From: Bacillus rhizoplanae
GTDB taxonomy: Bacteria > Bacillota > Bacilli > Bacillales > Bacillaceae_G
DNA: 64,000 bases
NCBI RefSeq assembly: GCF_917563915.1
Contig: NZ_CAKJTI010000005.1
Coordinates: 62,001-126,000, forward strand
Direction: 5' to 3'
Positions within the stretch are counted from its first letter, which is position 1. The number at the start of each line of letters is the position of its first letter. The position numbers were made by a program, and so were the translations under genes. Positions 51,709-61,230 of the stretch are shown in pieces. The notes beneath the pieces were generated by a model. The model worked only from the letters and a program-made list of their open reading frames with translations, did no database searches and was not told where the DNA came from.

Positions 51709-54360
51709 TTAGTGAATTAACTTACTTCCTTTTGCGTTTTCTACAAACTTGCTGCTCGACTTATTAATTGGCTTTTTCAAGAGCAGTGCAATAATAAGCA
51801 TAACAACGACCCATATACACAATGCGAGAAGATCTTTCCATACAATATCCCACAGCATACCGCCAACTGTCTCACGAATCAAACTAATCGCATACGTAAA
51901 CGGTAAAAATGGATAAATAGCTTGGAAGAATTTTGGCGTCATCTGAATTGGGAATGTTCCACCTGAACCGGCAACTTGAAGTACGAGCAAAATAACCGCC
52001 ATTGACTTTCCGACGTTTCCAAATACAGAAACGAGCGAGTAAACAATACAGACGAATACCCCACTAATCAACATACTAAATAGAACAAACCAGAATTTAT
52101 CTACTACATAAGTACCTAGTAAAAACATATCGCCCATTGCTACGATAAACGCCTGTGCAAGGCCAACCGTTAAGAACGTTAAAAAACGCCCAAAGTAAAT
52201 TTGATAACTTCTATACTCTTCATTTTCCTCATGTACTTCTACTGTTAATAATGAAACCATTAGTAATGCTCCTACCCATAACGCTAACACTGTATAGAAC
52301 GGCGACATCGCTGAACCGTAGTTCGGTATTGGGTATAATTTATTCTCTTTTAAATTTACTGGGTTTGCGAAATAATCACTTTGCTTTTCTACATCATGCT
52401 TTAACAAACGAATGATGTCATTTATATCTTCTTGTGATTTAAATTCGCGAATTTTATTAGCAATGTCTGTAATTTTCTTCTGTGCATCAGGAAGTTCAGC
52501 TTTTATCTTTTCAACTTCATCTTTGCCAAGAGTTAAACCTTTCGATGCATCTTCTAATACTTTTTTCACATCAGGAAGACTTTTATTTGCTTCACTTAAG
52601 ATTTTTGATGTATCTTTTGACATTTGTTTCGTACGTTCAATAGCATCGTTGAAACTTGGAACAATTTCGGAATCATACTTTCCTAAAATGTCACCTAATG
52701 CCGTTGAAGCACTTTTAGATGCAGCATTTATACCATCAACTACATCCTTTGCAGGTTTCTGACCTTTATTCATTGCATCTAATGCTAAATTTGCCCCGTT
52801 GATTCCTTTTTGGAAATCGCCTTTTACTTTGTTCAATTGATTAATTGTATTTGGTATATTTGTTGTTTTATTTAAATCTCCAGCAATTTTATCTACATCA
52901 TTTAATACAGGAATAATCCCATCTATCAATTGGATCCCAGCTGTTAAACTTGCTTTTAAAGAATTCAATCCGTTTTTCGCTGGGTCTAAATTTACGCCCG
53001 GTTGTTTTAATTGATCCAAATCAGGCCATGCTCCTAAAATACTGTCGATAATAGCAATTCCATCTTTAGCCGCTTGATCTAGTGCATTAATCGCATCTTG
53101 CGCCGGCTGTTGCCCTTGATCTATAGCCTTAATTATATTATCAATCTTCTTACTTGTATTATCTAATACCGTTTTTAAATCTTTCAATCGGGCAATATTA
53201 TCATCGAAGATTGTTGTGTTAAATGTTTCATTAAGAGTTTGTAATAATGAAATGATTGTATCCACTTGTTGACTTCTAAAATCAATTTGATTTTTAATGA
53301 TTTGAAGATCTTGTTTTGTCTTTTCAGGATCATTGACATTATTTTGTTTTAGAGCCTCTGCCAGTTGTTGTGTAGATACTAATACTTGTCGAGTAGATGC
53401 TAAAAAGCTTTTTACAGTTTTTGATGATTCGGTTAATGTTTGTTCGTTAATATTTGCTAAATCTAAATTCCCTGCTGGATTTTTCAAGAACTCTGTAATT
53501 TGTACTGCACCATCTGCAGACTGTTTTAGAAATGTTAGATTGTTTTTTATTGCTTCTGGTGCAGCTTCTAACGTTTTCGTATTCTGTGCAAAAAATGCAT
53601 CTAAATCCTTCGTCATTTCTTGTCCATCTCGAATGACATTCTCAACCGTCGGCAATGTGGCTTGTGCTGTTTTCACAAGTTTTTGTGCTGTATCAGCATC
53701 CGTTAATGCTGTATCAACCAAATTGTTAATCTCCGGAAACTGCGCTTCTAATTTAAAAACAAGTTCTGTTACTTTTTCAATACTTGGCAAATTCGTTTCT
53801 AAATCAATCCCAAGTTCATTAAAAATTTTAAAAATCTCACCGTTTGCTGTTTTTACGAAGTTTTTACCTATTTCCTGTACAACACCTGATGCACCTGATG
53901 ACGTAATCTTTGGTGCAATAGCATTTACTTTTTCATTCACATAATATTGAAGCTCTGGTTTTTGCGGATCATCACTTAATACCGTTGCAATTTTTTCGGA
54001 GAAATCTTTTGGGATGGTAATACTTGCGTAATAATCACCATGCTTTACACCATCTATGGCCTGCTTCTCATCAACAAACTTCCAACCAAGGTTTTTGTCC
54101 TTTTTTAAAGAATCAACAACCTCTTTCCCTATATTAATATCTTTCCCGCGTAAAGTTGTACCAGTGTCTTCATTAGATACTGCAATAGGAACATCTTTCG
54201 TATTTCCATAAGGATCCCACGAGGCTTGAATATTAAACCACGCATATAGCGATGGTAAAATTGTAAGCCCCAATATTATAACAATTGCAGCCCAATGCTT
54301 TGCCACATTCCGTATATCTGTCGTATAAATACGCCATATTTGTTTCATATTTTTAATCAC
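51709..54360 (-). CDS. YhgE/Pip-family membrane protein
   Basis: This 883-residue protein has one N-terminal membrane segment (WAAIVIILGLTILPSLYAWF) followed by NIQASWDPYGNTKDVPIAVSN, the family signature. A long extracellular, mostly helical coiled-coil region (~150-650) follows, then five or six C-terminal membrane helices starting FYTVLALWVGALLMVSLLTV. YhgE/Pip proteins include a lactococcal phage-adsorption receptor (Pip) and relatives of the type VII secretion component EsaA. No type VII genes are nearby. It is a single gene. Confidence 0.88.
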   Translation of the reverse strand: MIKNMKQIWRIYTTDIRNVAKHWAAIVIILGLTILPSLYAWFNIQASWDPYGNTKDVPIAVSNEDTGTTLRGKDINIGKEVVDSLKKDKNLGWKFVDEKQAIDGVKHGDYYASITIPKDFSEKIATVLSDDPQKPELQYYVNEKVNAIAPKITSSGASGVVQEIGKNFVKTANGEIFKIFNELGIDLETNLPSIEKVTELVFKLEAQFPEINNLVDTALTDADTAQKLVKTAQATLPTVENVIRDGQEMTKDLDAFFAQNTKTLEAAPEAIKNNLTFLKQSADGAVQITEFLKNPAGNLDLANINEQTLTESSKTVKSFLASTRQVLVSTQQLAEALKQNNVNDPEKTKQDLQIIKNQIDFRSQQVDTIISLLQTLNETFNTTIFDDNIARLKDLKTVLDNTSKKIDNIIKAIDQGQQPAQDAINALDQAAKDGIAIIDSILGAWPDLDQLKQPGVNLDPAKNGLNSLKASLTAGIQLIDGIIPVLNDVDKIAGDLNKTTNIPNTINQLNKVKGDFQKGINGANLALDAMNKGQKPAKDVVDGINAASKSASTALGDILGKYDSEIVPSFNDAIERTKQMSKDTSKILSEANKSLPDVKKVLEDASKGLTLGKDEVEKIKAELPDAQKKITDIANKIREFKSQEDINDIIRLLKHDVEKQSDYFANPVNLKENKLYPIPNYGSAMSPFYTVLALWVGALLMVSLLTVEVHEENEEYRSYQIYFGRFLTFLTVGLAQAFIVAMGDMFLLGTYVVDKFWFVLFSMLISGVFVCIVYSLVSVFGNVGKSMAVILLVLQVAGSGGTFPIQMTPKFFQAIYPFLPFTYAISLIRETVGGMLWDIVWKDLLALCIWVVVMLIIALLLKKPINKSSSKFVENAKGSKLIH

Positions 54361-54562
54361 CTAATCATATATTTTTTCTTTTTCCCAAATTCATACATAC
54401 ATTTTGCCATTATATCACTGTTTACAAAGAATTTTAAATTAAAATTCTATACTTTTCTAATAAACTGTATACGTCATTATATAATGAATACATGTCGATA
54501 TCTACACTAAATGACCAATTTGGTTTTATGTTCAATAATAAAAATTATGTATGAAATGTAAT

Positions 54563-54605
54563 AAAAAAGCAACCAATCCGTATTTTACACGGCGGTTGCC
54601 TTTCT
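54563..54605 (-). terminator. Terminator of the PTS-phosphatase operon
   Basis: On the minus strand GGCAACCGCCGTGT ... ACGGATTGGTTGC with T6 after it, right past the EEP gene stop. Confidence 0.82.
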
Positions 54606-54607
54606 CA

Positions 54608-55399
54608 TTACATATTAATTTGAACTTCAACACCAAAATGATCCGATATTACATTTCGGTTCACATCATTAAAAATCACTTGAGAAGAAACAACTTGCAC
54701 AGGCTGATTACTTAAAATGAGATCGATGCGTAAATTTTTCTTGTTCTCATCCCAACCAGCAATCTTTCCTTGCACAGTTGTTCCTTCGTCTTTTCTTTCT
54801 GCTAATTTATACGTGTCGTATAGACCATTTTTCATGAGATAGTCATATCCCTCATTCTGTATGCGTGCATTGTTGTTAAAGTCCCCCATTAAGAACGACA
54901 ACTCATTATTATCTACATGACTCAATAAATGATCTACTTGCTTCTTAAACGGCTCTTCTTCATCAAGCCACCAGCCAAGATGACAAGAATAAATTGTCAC
55001 CGGCTGATTGTTATAGGAAACTGTTGCACTTACAATTTTTCGTGTTTTCCAGTATGTTGTATCTGTACTGTCTGATATGAAAAACGAATCGCTCTTTGTA
55101 ATGGAATGCTTTGTCAAAATTGCCAAGCCTTCTTCATACACCTCATACCCAATATGAGCAAAGTCCCATACAACATCATATTTTGCGGCTCCTAGCTCTT
55201 CTAACTCCGCTTGTAATAAGCGTACAAAATTATCTTCTTTCATATTACCGCATACATTCCTTGCTGTAATCGACTGACTTACCTCTTGCAGCGCAATAAC
55301 GTCATAGTCATTTTCTTGAATTGTTTTTGCTAAATAATGAATCTTTGCAAGTTGCTCTTCTTCTTGCCATGAATGACAATTTAAAGTTAATAATTTCAT
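54608..55399 (-). CDS. Endonuclease/exonuclease/phosphatase (EEP) family protein
   Basis: This 263-residue EEP-fold enzyme has LKLLTLNCHSWQEEEQLAKI at the N-terminus, VIALQEVSQS (metal-binding Glu), SCHLGWW, MGDFNNNA (catalytic Asp/Asn) and ISDHFGVEV (Asp-His) at the end. All metal-dependent catalytic positions are present. It has no signal peptide, so it acts inside the cell. The 3-bp gap to the PTS gene implies translational coupling, which suggests a phosphorylated sugar or sugar-linked substrate rather than DNA; that is inference. Confidence 0.85.
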   Translation of the reverse strand: MKLLTLNCHSWQEEEQLAKIHYLAKTIQENDYDVIALQEVSQSITARNVCGNMKEDNFVRLLQAELEELGAAKYDVVWDFAHIGYEVYEEGLAILTKHSITKSDSFFISDSTDTTYWKTRKIVSATVSYNNQPVTIYSCHLGWWLDEEEPFKKQVDHLLSHVDNNELSFLMGDFNNNARIQNEGYDYLMKNGLYDTYKLAERKDEGTTVQGKIAGWDENKKNLRIDLILSNQPVQVVSSQVIFNDVNRNVISDHFGVEVQINM

Positions 55400-55402
55400 T
55401 TT

Positions 55403-57043
55403 TTATGCACCTAAAATGTCTTGAATGTCTGACTTTAAAACGTCAGCTTTTGGACCGTAAACAGCTTGTACCCCTTTATCTTTTACAATTAATCCAAGTG
55501 CCCCGTTTTTCTTCCACTTTACTTCTGGTGCAACGATATCTAAATCTTTTACTGTTACACGTAAACGTGTCATACAAGCATCTACATCCGCAATATTACC
55601 TTTTCCGCCTAATAACTCAATAACCGCTGTTGCTAATGAACCTTCTTTTACATTTGCTGCTACTTCTTCAGCCTCATCTTCATTATCAATGTAGTTACCC
55701 GCACGTCCTGGTGTTGGTATGTTAAACTTTTTAATTAAGAAGTTGAAGATTGTAAAGTTTAATCCAAAGAATATAACTGATACAACAACAAAGTTGATAA
55801 GATCTCTTGTTAATCCTGCCTTTATAATCATTGGTGTACGAGTTAATAACTCAATAAAACCAAACGCATGAATACGTAGGTGAATTACATCTGCTAATGC
55901 GAATGCCAAACCTGTTGTAATTGCATACACAACATATAATACTGGTGCGATGAACATGAACATAAACTCAATTGGCTCTGTTACACCTGTTAAGAATACA
56001 GCTAATGCTGCCGATAAGAACATTGGTTTATATTTATGACGCTTCTCTTTGTCTACATTGCGGTACATCGCAAATGCGATACCGATTAACGATGCTGTGG
56101 AACCGATAACTTGTCCTACTTTAAAACGTGCTGGAACCACATTATTTAATAAATCGTGATATGCTTTCGTATCACCATTAGCTAGTAAGTTATTTAAGTC
56201 TGTAATCCATGCGAGCCATAATGGGTCTTGACCAGCTACTACTTGTCCTGCCTTGGTACCTGTTAATATTGTGTACGTGCCGCCAAGCTCTGTATAGTTC
56301 ATTGGAATCGTTAACATATGATGCAATCCAAATGGTAATAATAAACGTTCTAGTGTTCCATATACAAATGGTGCAACAACTGGCGCGCTATCCTTTGAAG
56401 CTGCAATCCAACGCCCAAATTCATTTAATCCACTTTGAATGAACGGCCATACAAACGATAAAATAATAGCAGTGATTGTAGAACCAACAATTACTACGAA
56501 TGGTACAAAACGTTTTCCATTAAAGAACGCTAATGCTTGTGGTAATTTATTATAGTTATAATATTTATTGTATAGAGTAGCTCCTAAAAAACCTGAAATA
56601 ATACCTACGAATACTCCCATGTTAAGTGCCGGTGCACCAAGAACAGAAGTAAAGTAATCTTTAACAAGTAAATTTCCCGCTAAAAAGGAAGAAACTTTCG
56701 CTTTTGAATCCGCTAACATTACAGCGTTTACACCAAAAATTGCTCCTGTGATTCGGTTTGTTAATATGAATGCTAGCAAGGCTGCGAACGCACCGCCTGC
56801 ACGATCCTTCGCCCAAGATCCCCCAATTGCTACAGCGAATAAAATATTTAAGTTTCCAATAATTCCCCAACCGATATCTTCCATAACTCTAGCAATTGTG
56901 TGCACTGCAGATATATCACCCGCAGACATACCAATTAGTTTACCAATGGAAATCATTAAACCAGCAGCTGGCATAACTGCAACTACTACTAGCAAAGCTT
57001 TCCCAAACTTTTGCCAAAAATCAAAAGATGCAAGCTTCTTCAT
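55403..57043 (-). CDS. PTS transporter subunit EIIBC, maltose/glucose (alpha-glucoside) type
   Basis: This 546-residue protein carries EIIC (membrane helices, residues ~10-420; PFGLHHMLTIPMNYTELGG, GVTEPIEFMFMFIAPVLY) and a C-terminal EIIB domain (~470-545) with the phosphorylated Cys in DVDACMTRLRVTV. There is no IIA domain, so it relies on one in trans. It imports and phosphorylates an alpha-glucoside; the neighbouring alpha-glucosidase supports maltose or isomaltose. Two cre-like sites precede it. ATG is behind AAAAGGAGG. Confidence 0.88.
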   Translation of the reverse strand: MKKLASFDFWQKFGKALLVVVAVMPAAGLMISIGKLIGMSAGDISAVHTIARVMEDIGWGIIGNLNILFAVAIGGSWAKDRAGGAFAALLAFILTNRITGAIFGVNAVMLADSKAKVSSFLAGNLLVKDYFTSVLGAPALNMGVFVGIISGFLGATLYNKYYNYNKLPQALAFFNGKRFVPFVVIVGSTITAIILSFVWPFIQSGLNEFGRWIAASKDSAPVVAPFVYGTLERLLLPFGLHHMLTIPMNYTELGGTYTILTGTKAGQVVAGQDPLWLAWITDLNNLLANGDTKAYHDLLNNVVPARFKVGQVIGSTASLIGIAFAMYRNVDKEKRHKYKPMFLSAALAVFLTGVTEPIEFMFMFIAPVLYVVYAITTGLAFALADVIHLRIHAFGFIELLTRTPMIIKAGLTRDLINFVVVSVIFFGLNFTIFNFLIKKFNIPTPGRAGNYIDNEDEAEEVAANVKEGSLATAVIELLGGKGNIADVDACMTRLRVTVKDLDIVAPEVKWKKNGALGLIVKDKGVQAVYGPKADVLKSDIQDILGA

Positions 57044-57122
57044 TTCTTTGTTCCTCCTTTTTCTAAATTACAATCCCTCATGTATAAATAATAATTGCTT
57101 ATCCCCTTACGAAAACTTTTTA

Positions 57123-57164
57123 CGCAATCGTTTTCATAAATCAATTTTAATAAAAGCGTTTTCA
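57123..57164 (-). promoter_or_regulatory. Two cre-like sites upstream of the PTS gene
   Basis: On the minus strand TGAAAACGATTGCG (57136-57123) and TGAAAACGCTTTTA (57164-57151) resemble the CcpA consensus TGNAANCGNTNNCA, with one or two differences each. They may instead bind a LacI-type maltose regulator. Confidence 0.6.
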
Positions 57165-57201
57165 TATTGCAATAACAATTTTATAGAAAATACAAATTTT
57201 T

Positions 57202-57234
57202 ATGAGAAAAGATGCTGTATGAGCATCTTTTCTC
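57202..57234 (-). terminator. Terminator of the alpha-glucosidase gene
   Basis: AGAAAAGATGCT/AGCATCTTTTCT perfect 12-bp stem at the gene end. It separates malL from the PTS operon. Confidence 0.85.
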
Positions 57235-57236
57235 CA

Positions 57237-58901
57237 TTAAGAAATATAATACACCCTTGTTTCATAAGGTTTTAAAGTTATTGTTGTAACTACATCATGT
57301 TCTTCTACTTCGTAGTTATTTAAAAGCAAACGTTTGCATTCTAGGTTGAATGCAGCCTCATCATATACAGCTTCACTCTTTGATAAATTGCTAATTACAA
57401 TAACTTTTTTATTATTTAACGTCCGTGTATACGCATAAATTTGTGGATCATCCTCTAAAAGTAAATCATACGTTCCATAAGTAAACACTTCATGCTCTTT
57501 TTTCAATGCAATCATCTTTTTATAGAAATTTAAAATAGAATTTGAATCTGTTTGCTGCACCTCTACATTAATTTCTTTATAATTTGGATTCATTCCAAAC
57601 CAAGGCGTACTTGTTGTAAAACCAGCATTTTCTACACTACTCCATTGCATCGGTGTCCGTGAATTATCACGACAAGATGCCCAAATAATCTCCATAATTT
57701 CTTGGTGAGGTATACCCTCTTCAATCTTTTGACGATATAAGTTCTTAATTGCTACATCATCATAATCTTCAATATGTGGGAACTGGACATTTGTCATTCC
57801 AATTTCTTGGCCTTGGTAAATAAACGGTGTACCATGCATAAAGAAATACATTGCACCTAAAGCTGTTGCACTTTCGCGCCAATACTGTTTATCATCCCCC
57901 CAAGTAGAAACAATACGAGGTTTATCATGATTTTCAATATACAGCGCATTCCACCCTTTATTTTCTAAACCTTTTTGCCACTTCGTTAAAACTTTTTTAA
58001 GCCCTGCAACATCAAGCTCTTTTTTCTTTTCTGCATCCCATAAGCTTAAATGCTCAAATTGGAATACCATATTAAACTTTCCTTGTTCTTCTCCAACCCA
58101 AAGCTCAGCATCTTCAATTTTCACACCATTTGCTTCGCCAACAGTCATAATATCATAATTTGAAAACGTTTTCGTTTTTAACTCTTCTAAAAGCGGCTGA
58201 ATGCCATCAACATTCATATGTTTATCAAAAGAAGGTACATACTTTAGTCCTTTTGGATTTGGCATGTCTTTAAACCCTTCTTCTTTTTTAATATGACTAA
58301 TCGCATCAACGCGGAAGCCGTCAATTCCTTTATCAAGCCACCAATTGACAGTATCATATAACGCCGCACGTACCTCTTCATTTTCCCAGTTTAAATCTGG
58401 TTGCTTACGTGAAAACAGGTGTAAATAATATTGATCTGTTGCTTCATCATATTCCCAAGCAGAGCCGTTAAAAATACTTTCCCAGTTATTTGGCTCTTTC
58501 CCATTTTTTTCGTCATGCCAAATATACCAATCACGTTTCGGATTATCTTTAGAAGAACGCGATTCAATAAACCACGGATGTTCATCACTTGTATGATTAA
58601 TAACTAAATCTATAATAAGCCGCATTCCACACTTATGAACCTCGTCTAATAACTGATCAAAATCAGCCATTGTGCCGAATTCATCCATAATAGCTTGATA
58701 ATCACTAATGTCGTAACCATTATCGTCATTTGGCGATTTGTACATTGGACAAATCCAAATTACATCTATACCGAGTTCTTTTAAATAATCTAGTTTTGAA
58801 ATAATGCCTTGCAGATCTCCAATACCATCGCCATTTGAATCCATAAAGCTGCGCGGATAAATTTGATAAGCTACTGCTTCTTTCCACCACGTTTTATTCA
58901 T
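57237..58901 (-). CDS. malL: GH13 alpha-glucosidase (oligo-1,6-glucosidase/MalL type)
   Basis: This 554-residue GH13 enzyme has MNKTWWKEAVAYQIYPRSFM, DVIWICPMYKSPNDDNGYD, LVINHTSDEHPWF, the nucleophile in GFRVDAISH (~residue 199), the acid/base in MTVGEANG and IENHDKPR. The SFMDSNGDGIGDLQG segment is an oligo-1,6-glucosidase/Ca-binding signature. It hydrolyses isomaltose-type or maltose-type oligosaccharides, possibly in phosphorylated form from the adjacent PTS. ATG at 58901 follows AAAAGGAGAGAAGG. A cre-like site lies 30 bp upstream. Confidence 0.93.
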   Translation of the reverse strand: MNKTWWKEAVAYQIYPRSFMDSNGDGIGDLQGIISKLDYLKELGIDVIWICPMYKSPNDDNGYDISDYQAIMDEFGTMADFDQLLDEVHKCGMRLIIDLVINHTSDEHPWFIESRSSKDNPKRDWYIWHDEKNGKEPNNWESIFNGSAWEYDEATDQYYLHLFSRKQPDLNWENEEVRAALYDTVNWWLDKGIDGFRVDAISHIKKEEGFKDMPNPKGLKYVPSFDKHMNVDGIQPLLEELKTKTFSNYDIMTVGEANGVKIEDAELWVGEEQGKFNMVFQFEHLSLWDAEKKKELDVAGLKKVLTKWQKGLENKGWNALYIENHDKPRIVSTWGDDKQYWRESATALGAMYFFMHGTPFIYQGQEIGMTNVQFPHIEDYDDVAIKNLYRQKIEEGIPHQEIMEIIWASCRDNSRTPMQWSSVENAGFTTSTPWFGMNPNYKEINVEVQQTDSNSILNFYKKMIALKKEHEVFTYGTYDLLLEDDPQIYAYTRTLNNKKVIVISNLSKSEAVYDEAAFNLECKRLLLNNYEVEEHDVVTTITLKPYETRVYYIS

Positions 58902-58930
58902 AATTCCTTCTCTCCTTTTGCACAAATTAA

Positions 58931-58944
58931 TGCAAACGTTTTCG
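58931..58944. promoter_or_regulatory. cre-like site upstream of malL
   Basis: TGCAAACGTTTTCG, a partial palindrome like the CcpA operator, 30 bp before the malL start. Another GCAAACGTTTGC palindrome occurs inside the malL 3' coding region near 57329. Confidence 0.55.
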
Positions 58945-59092
58945 TAACACCATCATAACAAAATATGTTGAGTTTGTAACGTTTTTTTTACTTATATTGT
59001 TACTTTTCCTTATTCAATATGTTTATTTTTTCCTTCCTGATACACAAATATCTGTATTTTTCATTAAAAAATACAGTAAAACGCCCATCATT

Positions 59093-59198
59093 ATAAATGA
59101 AACTTCCATCAGTGGGGTTTTCTTCATCCCCCACCTATCTTCTTCGCTTTCTCTGAATCTCGAGGTGGGGGTCTTACTGCCCGTTAATGCGGGATAAA
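59093..59198 (-). repeat. bcr1-like element, minus orientation (106 bp)
   Basis: On the minus strand it runs TTTATCCCGCATTAACGGGC to GGAAGTTTCATTTAT. It is the only full-ended copy in this orientation in the window. Internal CCCCCACCTATCTTCTTCGC/GCGAAGAAGATAGGTGGGGG-type pairing is retained. Confidence 0.82.
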
Positions 59199-59205
59199 AT
59201 CACAT

Positions 59206-59241
59206 AAAAACAAGGTAGCACTCATGCGCTACCTTGTTTTC
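59206..59241. terminator. Intergenic terminator-like hairpin
   Basis: AAAACAAGGTAGC/GCTACCTTGTTTT stem with flanking A- and T-runs. No plus-strand gene ends just before it; it may be left from an earlier gene arrangement or belong to an unrecognised small RNA. Confidence 0.6.
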
Positions 59242-59611
59242 ATTGTTTACAAACTTACTTCCACGATAAAGCCTTTTAACTTTTCTATTCAACTTTATTT
59301 CAAAAAAATATTTTTATAGTTTTCGTTTTCTTTAACTACAGCAGCAACCTGTTCTTTTTTGATGGCCTTCCTGCTTAATTTCATTCTATACAACCAAAAG
59401 CGCAATCACTATCGAGCTACATTACAATAACATTACACTTCTGTAAGCAAGGTTCCTCTTCCTTAACACTATGCAACACACTTAAAAAATTTCTGATTAT
59501 TAAGTGTGATCGCCTTAATTTTTAACAAAAAATAAAGGAATATGACAATTTATGACTAATTACCAAAAACAAGGTATTTTTATACACCTGAATTTCATTG
59601 GAGGGGGATGC
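59242..59611. other. Region upstream of the amino-acid ABC transporter genes
   Basis: A 370-bp gap. It contains a palindrome CACACTTAA/TTAAGTGTG (about 59478-59509) that may be regulatory, and a 29-codon minus-strand frame (59295-59384) without a good ribosome site. No known riboswitch pattern was recognised. Confidence 0.5.
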
Positions 59612-60334
59612 ATGATACAAGTTCAAAATCTGACAAAATCTTTTGGTTCTTTAAGCGTGCTCAAAAACGTCAATTTACACGTGCAAGAAAAAGAAGTTGT
59701 CGTCTTAATTGGTGCAAGCGGTTCAGGGAAAAGTACATTACTGCGTTGCTTAAATTTCTTAGAGATGCATGATACTGGAGAGATTTCGATACAGGGAGAA
59801 CAAATCCATCCAAAACGTACAAATCTAAACAAAGTTCGCGAAGATGTCGGCATGGTTTTTCAACATTTTAATTTATTTCCTCATATGACCTCACTAGAAA
59901 ACATCATTGAAGCTCCTATTCACGTCAAGAAGTTAGACAAAACAAAAGCAACAAGCATTGCCTACGAATTGTTAGGAAAAGCTGGATTGCAAGATAAGGC
60001 TAACGTAACACCAGATCTTTTATCAGGTGGCCAAAAACAACGAGTCGCTATCGCAAGAGCACTCGCAATGAATCCGAAAATTATGCTATTTGACGAACCT
60101 ACCTCAGCTCTCGATCCTGAACTCGTCGGAGAAGTACTACAAGTTATGAAAGACCTCGCAAAAGAAGGTATGACGATGATTATCGTCACGCATGAAATGG
60201 GATTTGCCCGTGATGTAGCTGACCGCATCATTTTTATGGATGACGGACAAATCGTAGAGGATGCACCTCCAGAACAGTTTTTCACCGCTCCATCAAATAA
60301 ACGCGCAAAGCAATTTTTACGAAACATTTTATAA
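59612..60334 (+). CDS. Polar amino-acid ABC transporter, ATP-binding protein
   Basis: This 240-residue ATPase of the GlnQ/ArtR/TcyN group has Walker [17 protein letters not shown]-loop [13 protein letters not shown], signature [16 protein letters not shown] and Walker [16 protein letters not shown]. The start ATG at 59612 follows GGAGGGGG. It is the first gene of a three-gene operon (ATPase, binding protein, permease). The amino acid cannot be told from sequence alone. Confidence 0.93.
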   Translation: MIQVQNLTKSFGSLSVLKNVNLHVQEKEVVVLIGASGSGKSTLLRCLNFLEMHDTGEISIQGEQIHPKRTNLNKVREDVGMVFQHFNLFPHMTSLENIIEAPIHVKKLDKTKATSIAYELLGKAGLQDKANVTPDLLSGGQKQRVAIARALAMNPKIMLFDEPTSALDPELVGEVLQVMKDLAKEGMTMIIVTHEMGFARDVADRIIFMDDGQIVEDAPPEQFFTAPSNKRAKQFLRNIL

Positions 60335-60351
60335 ACATTGGAGGGATTTTT

Positions 60352-61137
60352 ATGAAACGAAAGATGCTTAAAGTAATAGCGGCGATTGCATTATGTGCTT
60401 CTTTAATATTAAGTGCCTGTAGTAAAGAAAGTAGCACTACATCAGCAGACGGAAAGCAAGAATTTCGCTATGCAATGAGTGGTTTATATAAGCCGTTTAA
60501 CTATAAAGAAAACGGCAAGCTTGTCGGCTTTGACGTCGAAATTGGTGAGGCACTTGCTAAAAAAATGAATATGAAGGCTGTTCCTGTAACAAACCCTTGG
60601 GAAACACTAATACAAGGTCTGCAAGCAAAAAAATATGATGTAATTCTAGGAAGTATGGCCATTACAGAAGATCGTCTCAAAGCAGTTAATTTTACGAATC
60701 CATATTATCGCTCTGGGGCACAAATTTTCGTTACAAAAAATAACACATCAATCTCCTCTGCTGAAGATTTAAAAGGGAAAAAAGTAGGTGTCGTAAAAGC
60801 AAGTACATTCAAAACACTTGTTGCCAAGCAGACAGATCAAATTACAGAATACGATAGTGACATTACCGCTCTTATGGATTTAGAACCAGGACGAATTGAT
60901 GCTGTTGTCACAGATCAAATGGTAGGTCTTCGCATGATGAAAGAAGGAAAGTCAAATATAAAAGATGCTGGTAAACCATTATCTCTTGATGAAATGGCCA
61001 TTGCTGTTCGCAAAGATGATACAGAATTAATGGAAAAATTAAATAAAGCATTAGATGAAATCATTCAAGATGGTACGTATGAAAAAATCAGTAAAAAGTG
61101 GTTTGGCCGTAACATTCTAGGTGAGAAGGCAGAATAG
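60352..61137 (+). CDS. Amino-acid ABC transporter substrate-binding lipoprotein
   Basis: This 261-residue lipoprotein has lipobox LILSACS (Cys23). The SBP_bac_3 pattern is evident: YAMSGLYKPFNYKENGKLVG, FDVEIGEALAKKMN, KYDVILGSMAITEDRLKAV and KKVGVVKASTFKTLV. It captures a polar amino acid outside the membrane. The gene begins 17 bp after the ATPase, with GGAGGG upstream. Confidence 0.92.
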   Translation: MKRKMLKVIAAIALCASLILSACSKESSTTSADGKQEFRYAMSGLYKPFNYKENGKLVGFDVEIGEALAKKMNMKAVPVTNPWETLIQGLQAKKYDVILGSMAITEDRLKAVNFTNPYYRSGAQIFVTKNNTSISSAEDLKGKKVGVVKASTFKTLVAKQTDQITEYDSDITALMDLEPGRIDAVVTDQMVGLRMMKEGKSNIKDAGKPLSLDEMAIAVRKDDTELMEKLNKALDEIIQDGTYEKISKKWFGRNILGEKAE

Positions 61138-61230
61138 ATTTTTGGTGCATAAGTAATGTCCCACATCTTTCGACGGAGCATTGCTATCATATTATAAAAA
61201 TTAAAATCAACTCATATAGAGGTGATACTA

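Noticed and set aside
59295-59384. 29-codon minus-strand ORF (MKLSRKAIKKEQVAAVVKEN...)
   Set aside because: The composition is plausible, but there is no proper ribosome site, neighbour or recognised family, so it was not called.
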